NCBI GenBank assembly: GCA_050742975.1
Contig: JBOGDQ010000193.1
Span: 1 to 12,202 of the forward strand
From: JBDTGE01 sp050742975
GTDB lineage: Bacteria > Actinomycetota > Actinomycetes > Mycobacteriales > Jatrophihabitantaceae
Length of the DNA: 12,202 bases
Direction: 5' to 3'
In this document: piece after piece, positions 6,621 through 12,202 of the stretch
How the letters are laid out: the number at the start of each line of letters is the position of its first letter
Numbering within the stretch: the first letter of the stretch is position 1
Position numbers and translations under genes: made by a program
The notes under the pieces: model-generated
What the model was told of the DNA's origin: nothing
Seen by the model: the letters and a program-made list of their open reading frames with translations, nothing else
Database searches by the model: none

Positions 6621-6655
6621 TGTCAAGTTTGCTTGACATACATCGGAGTGTCAAG
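6621..6655 (-). promoter_or_regulatory. Promoter/operator of the XRE-membrane operon with three TGTCAAG half-sites
   Basis: TGTCAAG at 6621-6627 and CTTGACA at 6632-6638 form an inverted repeat with a 4-bp spacer. A third half-site, TGTCAAG, is at 6649-6655. On the minus strand the distal half-site supplies a perfect -35 (TTGACA, 6654-6649), followed by 17 bp and CAAACT (6631-6626), then 6 nt to the ATG. The palindrome covers the -10 and the start, where a bound repressor would block transcription. The region is AT-richer than its surroundings. Confidence 0.65.
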
Positions 6656-6675
6656 GTCACTTTACAGCACGACGG

Positions 6676-6735
6676 AGCCCACCTCCGAACGCCGCAGTGG
6701 GGCCAAGCCCACCTCCGGACGACGCAGCAGGGCCG
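6676..6735. repeat. Tandem 30-bp imperfect duplication
   Basis: Two adjacent units (6676-6705 and 6706-6735) share AGCCCACCTCCG, then ACG, CGCAG and GGGCC, with about 25 of 30 positions identical. They lie in the 155-bp gap between the XRE gene start and the S53 stop. The second unit runs into the S53 terminator stem. No coding potential is apparent. It may be a local duplication without function. Confidence 0.55.
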
Positions 6736-6760
6736 GGTCCACGATCGGACCCGGCCCTGC
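6727..6760 (-). terminator. Intrinsic-type terminator hairpin of the S53 peptidase gene
   Basis: The perfect 14-bp stem GCAGGGCCGGGTCC / GGACCCGGCCCTGC has a 6-nt loop (ACGATC). On the minus strand it begins 14 nt after the peptidase stop codon (6777-6775). It is very GC-rich and no clear U-tract follows, as is common for actinobacterial terminators. Confidence 0.75.
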
Positions 6761-6774
6761 CCCTGCTCAGCGCG

Positions 6775-8133
6775 TCAGGTGTGCGCCTTGATCCTGCTGC
6801 CACCTGCCTGCGCGGCAAGGGCGGGTACGAACTGCGGCGCGTCGATCGTCCCGATGCCGGACGCCAGGTCGTAGCCTCGCCTCGCCGTGTATCCGGTCAC
6901 GCCCGCGAAGCTGTTGTTGCCGGACGTGACGTCGACGACGCCGCTGCGCCGCTGACCGGCGATCTGGTACAGCGCGCCGTTGATGTCACCGAGCCGCTTG
7001 CCCGCGACCTGGTCGGCCAGCGCGACGATGCCGGCGAACAGGGGCGAGGCCTCGCTCGTGCCGCCGACGATGGCGTAGCCGACGCTGGTCGGGTCGTAGC
7101 TCACGTACACGATCGCGCCGCCGTCGACGGCCGCGGACATCGACACGTCAGGCGTGCCCCGCGAGTTGTCGACGATCTTGCGCTGCCCGTCCTGGAAGGC
7201 CGGCCGCGCGAAGAACTCGCTCTTGCCGCCCCCGCCCGCGCCGTAGCCGTCGTTCCACACGACGTCCGGCGAGAGCCGGTTGCCCTGGGCGTCCAGCTTC
7301 AACTGGGTGCCGCCGATGCTGGTGACCAGCGGGTCGGCCGACGGCCAGGAGTTGACCCGGTACGGGTAGGTGCTCGTGCCGTCCGACTGGGCGTCGGTGG
7401 CGCCGTCGTCGCCCGAGGATCCGAGCATCGTGACGTGCTGGCGCTTGGCGTTCTTGACGGCCGAGCGCAGGTTCAGCAGCGATGCCTTGCTCGGGAAGGT
7501 GTTCTCCGTTGCGCCGAAGCTCTGGCTGATGACGTCGGCGAGGTGGTGGTTGATGACGTAGTTCTCGGCCTTGACGATCTCCGGGAAGCCGGTGACGCCC
7601 TCGGTCTCGGCCACCGGGGTGGCGACCACCAGGATGTTCGCCTCGGGGGCCATGGCGTGGGCGTACTCGACGTCCAGCGTCGTCTCGAAGGCCCAGCCGT
7701 TCATGTCGGAGTTGGTCGGGTCGAAGGGCGGCAGCGGGCCGGCCGGCGTGATCGTCCTGATCGACGGCGGGTCGGGCAGCCCGAAGGCGGCGTCGAACGT
7801 GTGCAGGTCGGCCGCGACGGTGGGCGAGCCGAAGGAGTCGACCACCGCGATCGTGCGGCCCCGCCCCGTGATCGCCTTGTTCCAGAGCTTGGTGACGCCG
7901 TACGCGGTCTCGAACTGGTTCGGCGAGTAGCAGTTGATGCCGAACTTGGCCTGGCAGTCGGCGGTGGTGGGCGGCGCGGAGCGCTGGCCCATCCGGAAGA
8001 TGTGCTGGCCTGCCACTGCCGGCGTGGCGACGGCGCCCGCCGCTGCTGCTGGAGCCAGGCCGGTCAGGCCGGCACCGACGAGACCCACAGCCGCGATCAG
8101 GCGGGTCACGCCTCGAACCGGGTGTTGTGTCAT
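6775..8133 (-). CDS. Secreted S53-family (sedolisin) serine-carboxyl peptidase
   Basis: Extracellular endopeptidase of the sedolisin/kumamolisin family. At 452 residues it begins with a Sec signal peptide (R7, R11, hydrophobic 12-27, Ala-rich cleavage region near 29-36). The catalytic residues fit S53: E150 and D154 in WAFETTLDVEYAHAMAPEA, oxyanion D242 in SSGDDGA, and nucleophile S360 in GGTSEASP. A C-terminal calcium-site region is also visible (DVTSGNNSF at 401-409, then GYDLASGIGTID at 420-431). C60 and C68 could form a disulfide. Only about 50 residues separate the signal peptide from the first catalytic-domain strand, so the long activation prodomain of classical sedolisins is absent. 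ATG at 8133 is chosen because GGAGG lies 4 nt upstream (8142-8138) and it leads straight into the signal peptide; a start at 8181 would add 16 residues of unlikely N-terminus. It lies downstream of GGCT by 113 bp with a hairpin between, so it probably has its own promoter, which I could not identify. Confidence 0.92.
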   Translation of the reverse strand: MTQHPVRGVTRLIAAVGLVGAGLTGLAPAAAAGAVATPAVAGQHIFRMGQRSAPPTTADCQAKFGINCYSPNQFETAYGVTKLWNKAITGRGRTIAVVDSFGSPTVAADLHTFDAAFGLPDPPSIRTITPAGPLPPFDPTNSDMNGWAFETTLDVEYAHAMAPEANILVVATPVAETEGVTGFPEIVKAENYVINHHLADVISQSFGATENTFPSKASLLNLRSAVKNAKRQHVTMLGSSGDDGATDAQSDGTSTYPYRVNSWPSADPLVTSIGGTQLKLDAQGNRLSPDVVWNDGYGAGGGGKSEFFARPAFQDGQRKIVDNSRGTPDVSMSAAVDGGAIVYVSYDPTSVGYAIVGGTSEASPLFAGIVALADQVAGKRLGDINGALYQIAGQRRSGVVDVTSGNNSFAGVTGYTARRGYDLASGIGTIDAPQFVPALAAQAGGSRIKAHT

Positions 8134-8220
8134 CGAACCTCCGCGATGAGAGTGGACGGACGCGGGCGCCCGCCCGGACAAATTGGTCGGCGCTATTCAA
8201 CTGCCCGGTCGGTGTGACTG

Positions 8221-8240
8221 GCGTGATGCGGTGATCACGC
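8221..8240 (-). terminator. Small hairpin downstream of the GGCT gene
   Basis: GCGTGAT (8221-8227) pairs with ATCACGC (8234-8240) over a 6-nt loop. On the minus strand it starts 6 nt after the GGCT stop. The 7-bp stem lacks a U-tract, so termination is plausible but unproven. If it works, the S53 gene is transcribed separately. Confidence 0.35.
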
Positions 8241-8246
8241 TCCACG

Positions 8247-8711
8247 TCACTCGCCCAGGGAGCGGCACGGGCGCGCACGCAGCGCGGCCACGTAGTCGTC
8301 CGGAGCGCCCGCCGCCTGCGCGGCCTCGGCGATCAGCCCGAGGTGCCGGGCGGACGGCAGCCCGCCCTCGTAGCCGTTCAGCCCGTACACCCACGCGACC
8401 GGCTCGCCGTCGAGCGTGGCGACCCGCAGCTTGATCTTGGTGTACAGCCCGGTGTCCGCGCCCTCCCAGTAGTCCAGCACCGCGAGGTCGTGCGGCGAGA
8501 CCTCGTAGAGCGCGACGAACACCTGGCTGCCGGCGTCCGGCACCACCATCGCCAGCGCGCCGTCCCAGCCCAGGTCCTCGCCACCGAAGGTGAGCCGCCA
8601 GCCGTTCAGCCAGCCGGTACCGGCCGCGGGCGAGTGCGGGCAGCGCTCGAGCATTTGCTCCGGATCCATGTTGGAGCCGTAGGCAGCGTAGAGCCCACCG
8701 GAGGAAGACAT
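8247..8711 (-). CDS. Gamma-glutamylcyclotransferase-fold protein (GGCT/AIG2-like)
   Basis: 154 residues with the hallmark YGSN (11-14) in YAAYGSNMDPEQM and the catalytic-position Glu E83 in AVLDYWEG. Both are features of the GGCT fold, in which the enzyme releases 5-oxoproline from gamma-glutamyl amines. YVYGLNG-like and YEGGLPS stretches (109-120) complete the family pattern. In actinobacteria without glutathione the substrate is unclear; a gamma-glutamyl dipeptide or another gamma-glutamyl conjugate is possible. ATG at 8711 is chosen because the fold begins at residue 8. A longer frame upstream would add 41 residues overlapping the lpdA start. No Shine-Dalgarno precedes it; TACGCT at 8725-8720 ends 8 nt upstream. 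It is divergent from lpdA with a 70-bp gap. Confidence 0.88.
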   Translation of the reverse strand: MSSSGGLYAAYGSNMDPEQMLERCPHSPAAGTGWLNGWRLTFGGEDLGWDGALAMVVPDAGSQVFVALYEVSPHDLAVLDYWEGADTGLYTKIKLRVATLDGEPVAWVYGLNGYEGGLPSARHLGLIAEAAQAAGAPDDYVAALRARPCRSLGE

Positions 8712-8719
8712 CGAACGGC

Positions 8720-8725
8720 AGCGTA
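8720..8725 (-). promoter_or_regulatory. Candidate -10 box for a leaderless GGCT transcript
   Basis: TACGCT on the minus strand ends 8 nt before the ATG at 8711, with no Shine-Dalgarno in between (GCCGTTCG). The predicted transcription start is therefore within a base or two of the start codon. The same hexamer is found before the M20 gene. Confidence 0.38.
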
Positions 8726-8769
8726 CCGAGCCGGGCCGGTCGGGTTGCCGCCGCCGCGATCCGGGCTGG

Positions 8770-8775
8770 AACAAT
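8770..8775 (+). promoter_or_regulatory. Candidate -10 box for lpdA
   Basis: AACAAT matches TATAAT at four positions. It is followed by 6 nt (GGGCGG) and the GTG at 8782, which would make a leaderless transcript. A weak TTGCCG lies 19 bp upstream. If transcription instead starts elsewhere, the GTG at 8815 is an alternative translation start. Confidence 0.28.
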
Positions 8776-8781
8776 GGGCGG

Positions 8782-10218
8782 GTGAGCGAGCGTGCGAGCG
8801 AACCATCGGGCACAGTGACGCGCATCGTGATCATCGGCGGGGGGCCGGCCGGCTACGAGTCCGCGCTCGTCGCGGCCCAGCTCGGAGCCGATGTCACCGT
8901 CATCGATCGGGACGGCATCGGCGGATCCTGCGTGCTCACCGACTGCGTCCCGAGCAAGACCCTCATCGCCACCAGCGACCGGGTCACCGCCTTCCGCGAT
9001 GCCCCGCGGGTGGGCGTCGGCACGGAATCCGGCGACGTCCACGTCGACCTCAAGTCGGTGAACGGCCGGATCAAGGAGCTGGCCCAGCAGCAGTCCGACG
9101 ACATCACCTCGCGGCTGATGGCCGAGCGGGTGACGATCCTGCCGGGCGCGGGCAGGTTCGCCGCCGACCAGCCGCCCCGCGCACACCGGATCGAGGTCGT
9201 CGACGACGCCGGCACGCTCACGCGGACGGTCGACGCCGACGTCGTCCTGCTGGCGACCGGTGGCACACCGCGCGTGATCGCGACGGCCACGACGGACGGC
9301 GAGCGCATCCTGTCCTGGCGGGACGTCTACGAGCTGACCGAGCTGCCCGAGCACCTGGTCGTGATCGGCTCCGGCGTCACCGGCGCGGAGTTCGCGAGCG
9401 GCTACTGCGAGCTCGGCGTGCCGGTCACGCTCGTCTCCAGCCGCGACCACGTGCTGCCGGGTGAGGACCCCGACGCCGCCGCGGTGATCGAGCAGGTGTT
9501 CACCTCGCGGGGCGGCACGCTGGTGCGCAAGGCGCGGGCGTCGGCCGTGCACCGGACGGCCGACGGCGTGCTCGTCGAGCTGCAGGACGGCCGCACGGTG
9601 ACCGGGTCGCACGCGCTCATGTGCGTGGGCTCGGTACCCAACACGTCCGGACTCGGGCTCGAGCACGTGGGCGTCCGGCTGGACGAGGCCGGCTACGTCG
9701 GTGTCGACCGCGTCTCCCGCACGAACGTCCCGTCCATCTACGCCGCCGGGGACTGCACCGGCGTCCTGCTGCTCGCGTCGGTCGCCGGCATGCAGGGGCG
9801 CATCGCGATGTGGCACGCGCTCGGCGAGGCGGTCGCGCCGCTGCGGCTCAAGACCGTCGCGGCGAACATCTTCACCCACCCGGAGATCGCGACGGTCGGG
9901 GTCGGCTACGAGGCGATCACGTCCGGTCGGGTGCCGGCCCGCACCGTCACGCTGCCGCTGTCGACCAACGCGCGCGCCAAGATGCAGGGCTATCGCGACG
10001 GCTTCGTCAAGCTCTACTGCCGCCCGGCGACCGGCGTGGTGGTCGGCGGGGTGCTTGTCTCACCGAACGCGTCCGAGCTGATCTTCCCGCTGGCCCTTGC
10101 CGTCCACCGCAGCCTCACCGTCGCGGACGTGGCCGGGACGATCGGGGTGTACCCGTCGCTGTCCGGTTCGATCGCCGAGGCCGCGCGCAGGCTGATGTTG
10201 CATGATGATCTTGACTGA
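8782..10218 (+). CDS. lpdA: Flavoprotein NAD(P)H:quinone reductase of the disulfide-reductase fold, LpdA (Rv3303c) type
   Basis: FAD-dependent pyridine-nucleotide oxidoreductase closely resembling M. tuberculosis LpdA, which reduces quinones rather than dihydrolipoamide. Of 478 residues, the FAD Rossmann motif is GGGPAGYE (19-26), the NAD(P)H motif is GSGVTGAE (196-203) and the second FAD motif is AAGDCTG (321-327). The C-terminal interface domain spans about 355-478. The redox region reads C50-VLTD-C55-VPSK, so both cysteines of CxxxxC are present; as I recall, Rv3303c has lost one. The C-terminal HP..LSE active-site dyad of true lipoamide dehydrogenases is replaced by Y457-PSLSG462. It is therefore unlikely to be the E3 of pyruvate dehydrogenase. 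The start is GTG at 8782; V12 (GTG at 8815) aligns with the remembered mycobacterial start and is a real alternative. It is followed 11 nt later by a small gene whose Shine-Dalgarno overlaps its stop. Confidence 0.9.
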   Translation: MSERASEPSGTVTRIVIIGGGPAGYESALVAAQLGADVTVIDRDGIGGSCVLTDCVPSKTLIATSDRVTAFRDAPRVGVGTESGDVHVDLKSVNGRIKELAQQQSDDITSRLMAERVTILPGAGRFAADQPPRAHRIEVVDDAGTLTRTVDADVVLLATGGTPRVIATATTDGERILSWRDVYELTELPEHLVVIGSGVTGAEFASGYCELGVPVTLVSSRDHVLPGEDPDAAAVIEQVFTSRGGTLVRKARASAVHRTADGVLVELQDGRTVTGSHALMCVGSVPNTSGLGLEHVGVRLDEAGYVGVDRVSRTNVPSIYAAGDCTGVLLLASVAGMQGRIAMWHALGEAVAPLRLKTVAANIFTHPEIATVGVGYEAITSGRVPARTVTLPLSTNARAKMQGYRDGFVKLYCRPATGVVVGGVLVSPNASELIFPLALAVHRSLTVADVAGTIGVYPSLSGSIAEAARRLMLHDDLD

Positions 10219-10229
10219 GGAGTCGGCCA

Positions 10230-10583
10230 GTGCCTGATCTGTCGCCAGGAGCCCGGGCCCGCGCCGGGCGCACGATCGAGGTCGCGGAGGTCTTCGCCGC
10301 CAACGCCGACCGGATCGTCGCCGCGCTGCCGGACGTCCCGGACGGTCATGTCCTGATCGCGCTCGTCGACGACACCCACGCGTTCACCGGCACCCATCAC
10401 GTCGAGAAGGCGACGATGGTGGCGCGCGTTCCCGAGCTCGAACAGGGCGGCTGGGCCATGGTGTTCACGCCCGGTGCCTCGGCGGACGATGTCCGTCGGC
10501 GCACGGCGGAGATGGCCGACATCGCCCGGAAGCGGATCACAGCGATCGACCTGATCACCGCGCGGCGCTCGGGGACGGCGTGA
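10230..10583 (+). CDS. Unrecognised small protein co-transcribed with lpdA
   Basis: 117 residues, no family recognised. It is soluble with no signal peptide, membrane helix or Cys. An Ala/Arg-rich N-terminal helix (about 6-33) is followed by a hydrophobic strand HVLIALVDD (40-48). A second strand, WAMVFTP (74-80), leads into a long basic helix (84-104, DDVRRRTAEMADIARKR). A compact alpha/beta fold is likely. GTG at 10230 has an excellent GAGGAG (10217-10222) 7 nt upstream that overlaps the lpdA stop codon, so the two are almost certainly one operon. No catalytic motif stands out. A role linked to LpdA rests only on position. The gene ends inside palindrome B2. Confidence 0.8.
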   Translation: MPDLSPGARARAGRTIEVAEVFAANADRIVAALPDVPDGHVLIALVDDTHAFTGTHHVEKATMVARVPELEQGGWAMVFTPGASADDVRRRTAEMADIARKRITAIDLITARRSGTA

Positions 10584-10628
10584 ATACCCCTCGAGCGTCC
10601 TCTGGTGCGGCTGAGGGGGTATTCACGC
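10578..10628. terminator. Palindrome B2: bidirectional terminator-like hairpin
   Basis: GCGTGAATACCCC (10578-10590) and GGGGTATTCACGC (10616-10628) form 13 perfect base pairs that can be extended inward with a bulge. The arms overlap the stop codons of both convergent genes (TGA at 10581-10583; CTA at 10628-10630), so the hairpin is the entire junction. It shares TGAAYACCCC and GCTGA(A)GGGGGTRTTCA with palindrome B1 (4768-4827). Confidence 0.72.
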
Positions 10629-10945
10629 TAGTCCGGGTCGGGTCCGGACGGCGGGAGCAGCCCGTGCTGGCGCAGCCGGTAGTCGCGGAACTCGTCGGAG
10701 TAGGCGAGCGCGATCAGCGCCGGTCCGAAGACGAAGAAGGACGCGGTCAGCTCCCGAAGCGCGAGCTCGCCGGGCAGGAAGAACGAGCCGATCGTGAACG
10801 GCAGCGCGATCACCATGATGCGCAGCGCCTCGCGGACCCGCCAGCCCCGCCCGGTCAGGTCCCGGAACACCCAGTCGTCGTAGCGCTCGGGCAGCCGGAA
10901 GCCGAGCCCGTAGAGCAGTCGGCGCCAGACCGGGGGGCGGGCCAT
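10628..10945 (-). CDS. DUF5313-like small membrane protein
   Basis: 105 residues. The N-terminal RRLLYGLGFRLPERYDDWVFRDLTGRGWRVREALR, two hydrophobic helices (about 41-58 and 68-83), and the C-terminal DYRLRQHGLLP match the actinobacterial DUF5313 family as I remember it. That family has no known function. Both termini are predicted to be cytoplasmic because of flanking basic residues. ATG at 10945 is chosen over one 16 codons upstream because the family homology begins here and the upstream part would be encoded by palindrome A2. No Shine-Dalgarno is visible; a -10-like CACAAT from the A2 arm ends 6 nt before the ATG. It lies downstream of the carboxylase gene in the same orientation, separated from it by A2. 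Confidence 0.78.
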   Translation of the reverse strand: MARPPVWRRLLYGLGFRLPERYDDWVFRDLTGRGWRVREALRIMVIALPFTIGSFFLPGELALRELTASFFVFGPALIALAYSDEFRDYRLRQHGLLPPSGPDPD

Positions 10946-10948
10946 GAA

Positions 10949-10999
10949 CCGATTGTGCAACTTCGACCGCCGTGGGACCGCCAGGGGTTGCACGATCGG
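10949..10999. repeat. Palindrome A2: second copy of the A-family inverted repeat
   Basis: CCGATTGTGCAACT (10949-10962) faces GGTTGCACGATCGG (10986-10999) over a 23-nt loop, the same loop length as A1. Compared with the reverse complement of A1, the left arm is identical over 14 bases, the right arm agrees at 12 of 14, and about 15 of 23 loop bases agree, including GACCGC and CCGCCAG. In RNA the arm differences at one pair are a G-U wobble. It follows the carboxylase stop (11007-11005) by 5 nt, so it may terminate that transcript. Confidence 0.7.
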
Positions 11000-11004
11000 A
11001 CGGA

Positions 11005-12202
11005 TCAGTCCTTGAGCTCGCAGATCGCGCTGCCGGACGTGACCACGGCGCCGACCTCGGCGTTCAGCCCGGTGACGGTGCCCGCCTTGTGCGCGTTGAG
11101 CGGCTGCTCCATCTTCATCGCCTCCAGCACCACGACCAGCTGGCCGGCCTCGACGACCTCGCCCTCGCTCACCGCGACCTTGACGATCGTGCCCTGCATC
11201 GGGGCCGTCAACGTGTCACCGGATGCGGCCGCGCCGGACTTCCTGCCGGCCGAACGCTTCGGCGCGGCCCTCCTCGCGTTGCCCCCGCCACCGCTGCCCG
11301 CTCCGAACCCGGCCGGCAGCGAGACCTCCAGCCGCTTGCCACCGACCTCGACCACGATCGTCTCGCGAGGGGCCGGCGGTTCAGCGTCCTCGACCGATGC
11401 GCCGAACGGCTCGATTATGTTGTCGAACTCGGTCTCGATCCAGCGGGTGAAGATGGAGAACGGATCGGCGGTGAAGGCGGGATCGCGGACGACGGCGCGG
11501 TGGAACGGCAGCGCCGTCGCCATGCCGTCGACGATGAACTCGTCCAGCGCGCGGCGGGCCCGTTCGAGGGCTTCCTCGCGGCTCTCCCCGTGCACGATCA
11601 GCTTGGCCAGCAGCGAGTCGAATGCGCCGCCGATGACCGAGTTCGGCCCGATTCCGGAGTCGACCCGCACGCCCGGACCGGCCGGCTCGCGGTAGGTGGT
11701 GACGGTGCCCGGCGCGGGCAGGAAGTTGCGGCCCGGGTCCTCGCCGTTGATGCGGAACTCGAACGCGTGCCCGCGCGGCGCCGGGTCCGCGTCGAACCGC
11801 AGCGTCTGGCCCTCGGCGATCCGGAACTGCTCGCGGACCAGGTCGATGCCCGAGGTCTCCTCGGTGACCGGGTGCTCGACCTGCAGCCGGGTGTTGACCT
11901 CGAGGAAGCTGATCACTCCATCCGAGCCCACGAGGTACTCGACGGTGCCCGCGCCGGCGTACTTCGCCTCGCGGCAGATCGCCTTGGCCGATTCGTGGAT
12001 CGTCGAACGCTGCTCGTCGGTGAGGAACGGCGCCGGCGCCTCCTCGACCAGCTTCTGGTTGCGCCGCTGCAGCGAGCAGTCGCGGGTTCCGACGACGATC
12101 ACGTTGCCGTGGTTGTCGGCGAGCACCTGTGCCTCGACGTGGCGTGAGCGGTCCAGGTAGCGCTCGACGAAGCACTCGCCGCGCCCGAAGGCGGACACTG
12201 CC
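11005..12202 (-). CDS. Acyl-CoA carboxylase alpha subunit, biotin carboxylase plus BCCP (5' end beyond window)
   Basis: ATP-dependent carboxylation of biotin, with the biotin carried on the same chain for transfer to acetyl- or propionyl-CoA by a separate beta subunit (AccD/PccB type). About 399 C-terminal residues are visible. Counting from the serine-containing VSAFGRGECFVERYLD near the edge as residue 1, the biotin carboxylase ATP-grasp/C-terminal part runs to about 260, with E100-V-N102-T-R104-LQVEHPVTE as catalytic signature. An Ala/Gly/Lys/Arg-rich linker occupies about 297-328. The biotinyl domain at 330-397 carries E359-A-M-K362-M, with K362 biotinylated. It resembles AccA3 of mycobacteria. 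The reading frame continues past 12202, so the GTG near the edge is an internal Val, not a start. Which acyl-CoA is used cannot be read here; the mutB-meaB pair nearby makes propionyl-CoA attractive. Confidence 0.94.
   Translation of the reverse strand, partial: AVSAFGRGECFVERYLDRSRHVEAQVLADNHGNVIVVGTRDCSLQRRNQKLVEEAPAPFLTDEQRSTIHESAKAICREAKYAGAGTVEYLVGSDGVISFLEVNTRLQVEHPVTEETSGIDLVREQFRIAEGQTLRFDADPAPRGHAFEFRINGEDPGRNFLPAPGTVTTYREPAGPGVRVDSGIGPNSVIGGAFDSLLAKLIVHGESREEALERARRALDEFIVDGMATALPFHRAVVRDPAFTADPFSIFTRWIETEFDNIIEPFGASVEDAEPPAPRETIVVEVGGKRLEVSLPAGFGAGSGGGGNARRAAPKRSAGRKSGAAASGDTLTAPMQGTIVKVAVSEGEVVEAGQLVVVLEAMKMEQPLNAHKAGTVTGLNAEVGAVVTSGSAICELKD

Noticed and set aside
6697..8217. Plus-strand ORF of 506 codons opposite the S53 gene
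   Set aside because: Val/Arg/Gly/Asp-rich antisense shadow; the minus strand has a signal peptide and all S53 catalytic residues.
8712..8834. N-terminal extension of the GGCT gene to 8834
   Set aside because: It would overlap the lpdA start and adds 41 Arg/Ser/Pro-rich residues before the conserved fold start; ATG 8711 has a suitably placed TACGCT.
8197..9879. Minus-strand ORF of 560 codons covering lpdA and GGCT
   Set aside because: Shadow frame of lpdA. The true minus-strand protein in this area is the GGCT gene in another frame.
10946..10993. Upstream start for the DUF5313-like gene
   Set aside because: The extra 16 residues are encoded by palindrome A2 and are not like the family N-terminus.
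10972..12147. Plus-strand ORF of 391 codons opposite the carboxylase
   Set aside because: Antisense shadow of a clear biotin carboxylase/BCCP sequence.

Overview
The window is high-GC DNA with strong G/C bias at third codon positions, many GTG starts and few Shine-Dalgarno sites. Its genes (a methylmalonyl-CoA mutase/MeaB pair, a mycobacterial-type LpdA flavoprotein, a DUF5313-like protein and a fused biotin carboxylase/BCCP acyl-CoA carboxylase subunit) point to an actinomycete (Actinomycetota). A frankineal or related soil lineage is my guess only. I see no tRNA, rRNA, CRISPR array, transposase, integrase or phage gene.

Layout. 1-61: N-terminus of a minus-strand protein resembling an ABC transporter ATPase. 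107-3240: mutB-meaB operon on the plus strand, overlapping by ATGA, with an apparently leaderless start. 3238-3297: hairpin A1 at a convergent junction. 3295-4740: CPA1 cation/proton antiporter with a C-terminal RCK_C-like domain, minus strand. 4741-4889: divergent control region holding a perfect 25-bp-stem palindrome (B1) and a possible 12-codon leader ORF. 4890-6029: M20 metallopeptidase/amidohydrolase, plus strand. 6037-6619: minus-strand pair of a small XRE regulator and a four-helix membrane protein, preceded by three TGTCAAG operator half-sites. 6775-8133: secreted S53 (sedolisin) peptidase, minus strand. 8247-8711: gamma-glutamylcyclotransferase-fold protein, minus strand. 8782-10583: lpdA plus a small unrecognised gene, plus strand. 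10578-10628: hairpin B2 at a convergent junction. 10628-10945: DUF5313-like membrane protein, minus strand. 10949-10999: second copy (A2) of the A palindrome. 11005-12202: C-terminal two thirds of an acyl-CoA carboxylase alpha subunit, minus strand, cut by the window edge.

How the genes fit together. The carboxylase alpha subunit, if it serves propionyl-CoA, would make methylmalonyl-CoA. MutB isomerises that to succinyl-CoA and MeaB protects and reloads the B12 cofactor of MutB, so both edges of the window touch propionate/odd-chain metabolism. The middle (M20 hydrolase, GGCT, LpdA) resembles the lpdA-amiA neighbourhood I remember from Mycobacterium tuberculosis. Here the XRE/membrane pair and the S53 peptidase lie between the M20 gene and GGCT.

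I found no convincing new defence or mobile system. The most unusual signals are two families of intergenic palindromes, each present twice in 12 kb. Other points of interest are recurrent -10-like hexamers 6-8 nt before SD-less starts, a possible leader peptide, and an LpdA that keeps the CxxxxC redox pair but lacks the C-terminal His/Glu dyad.
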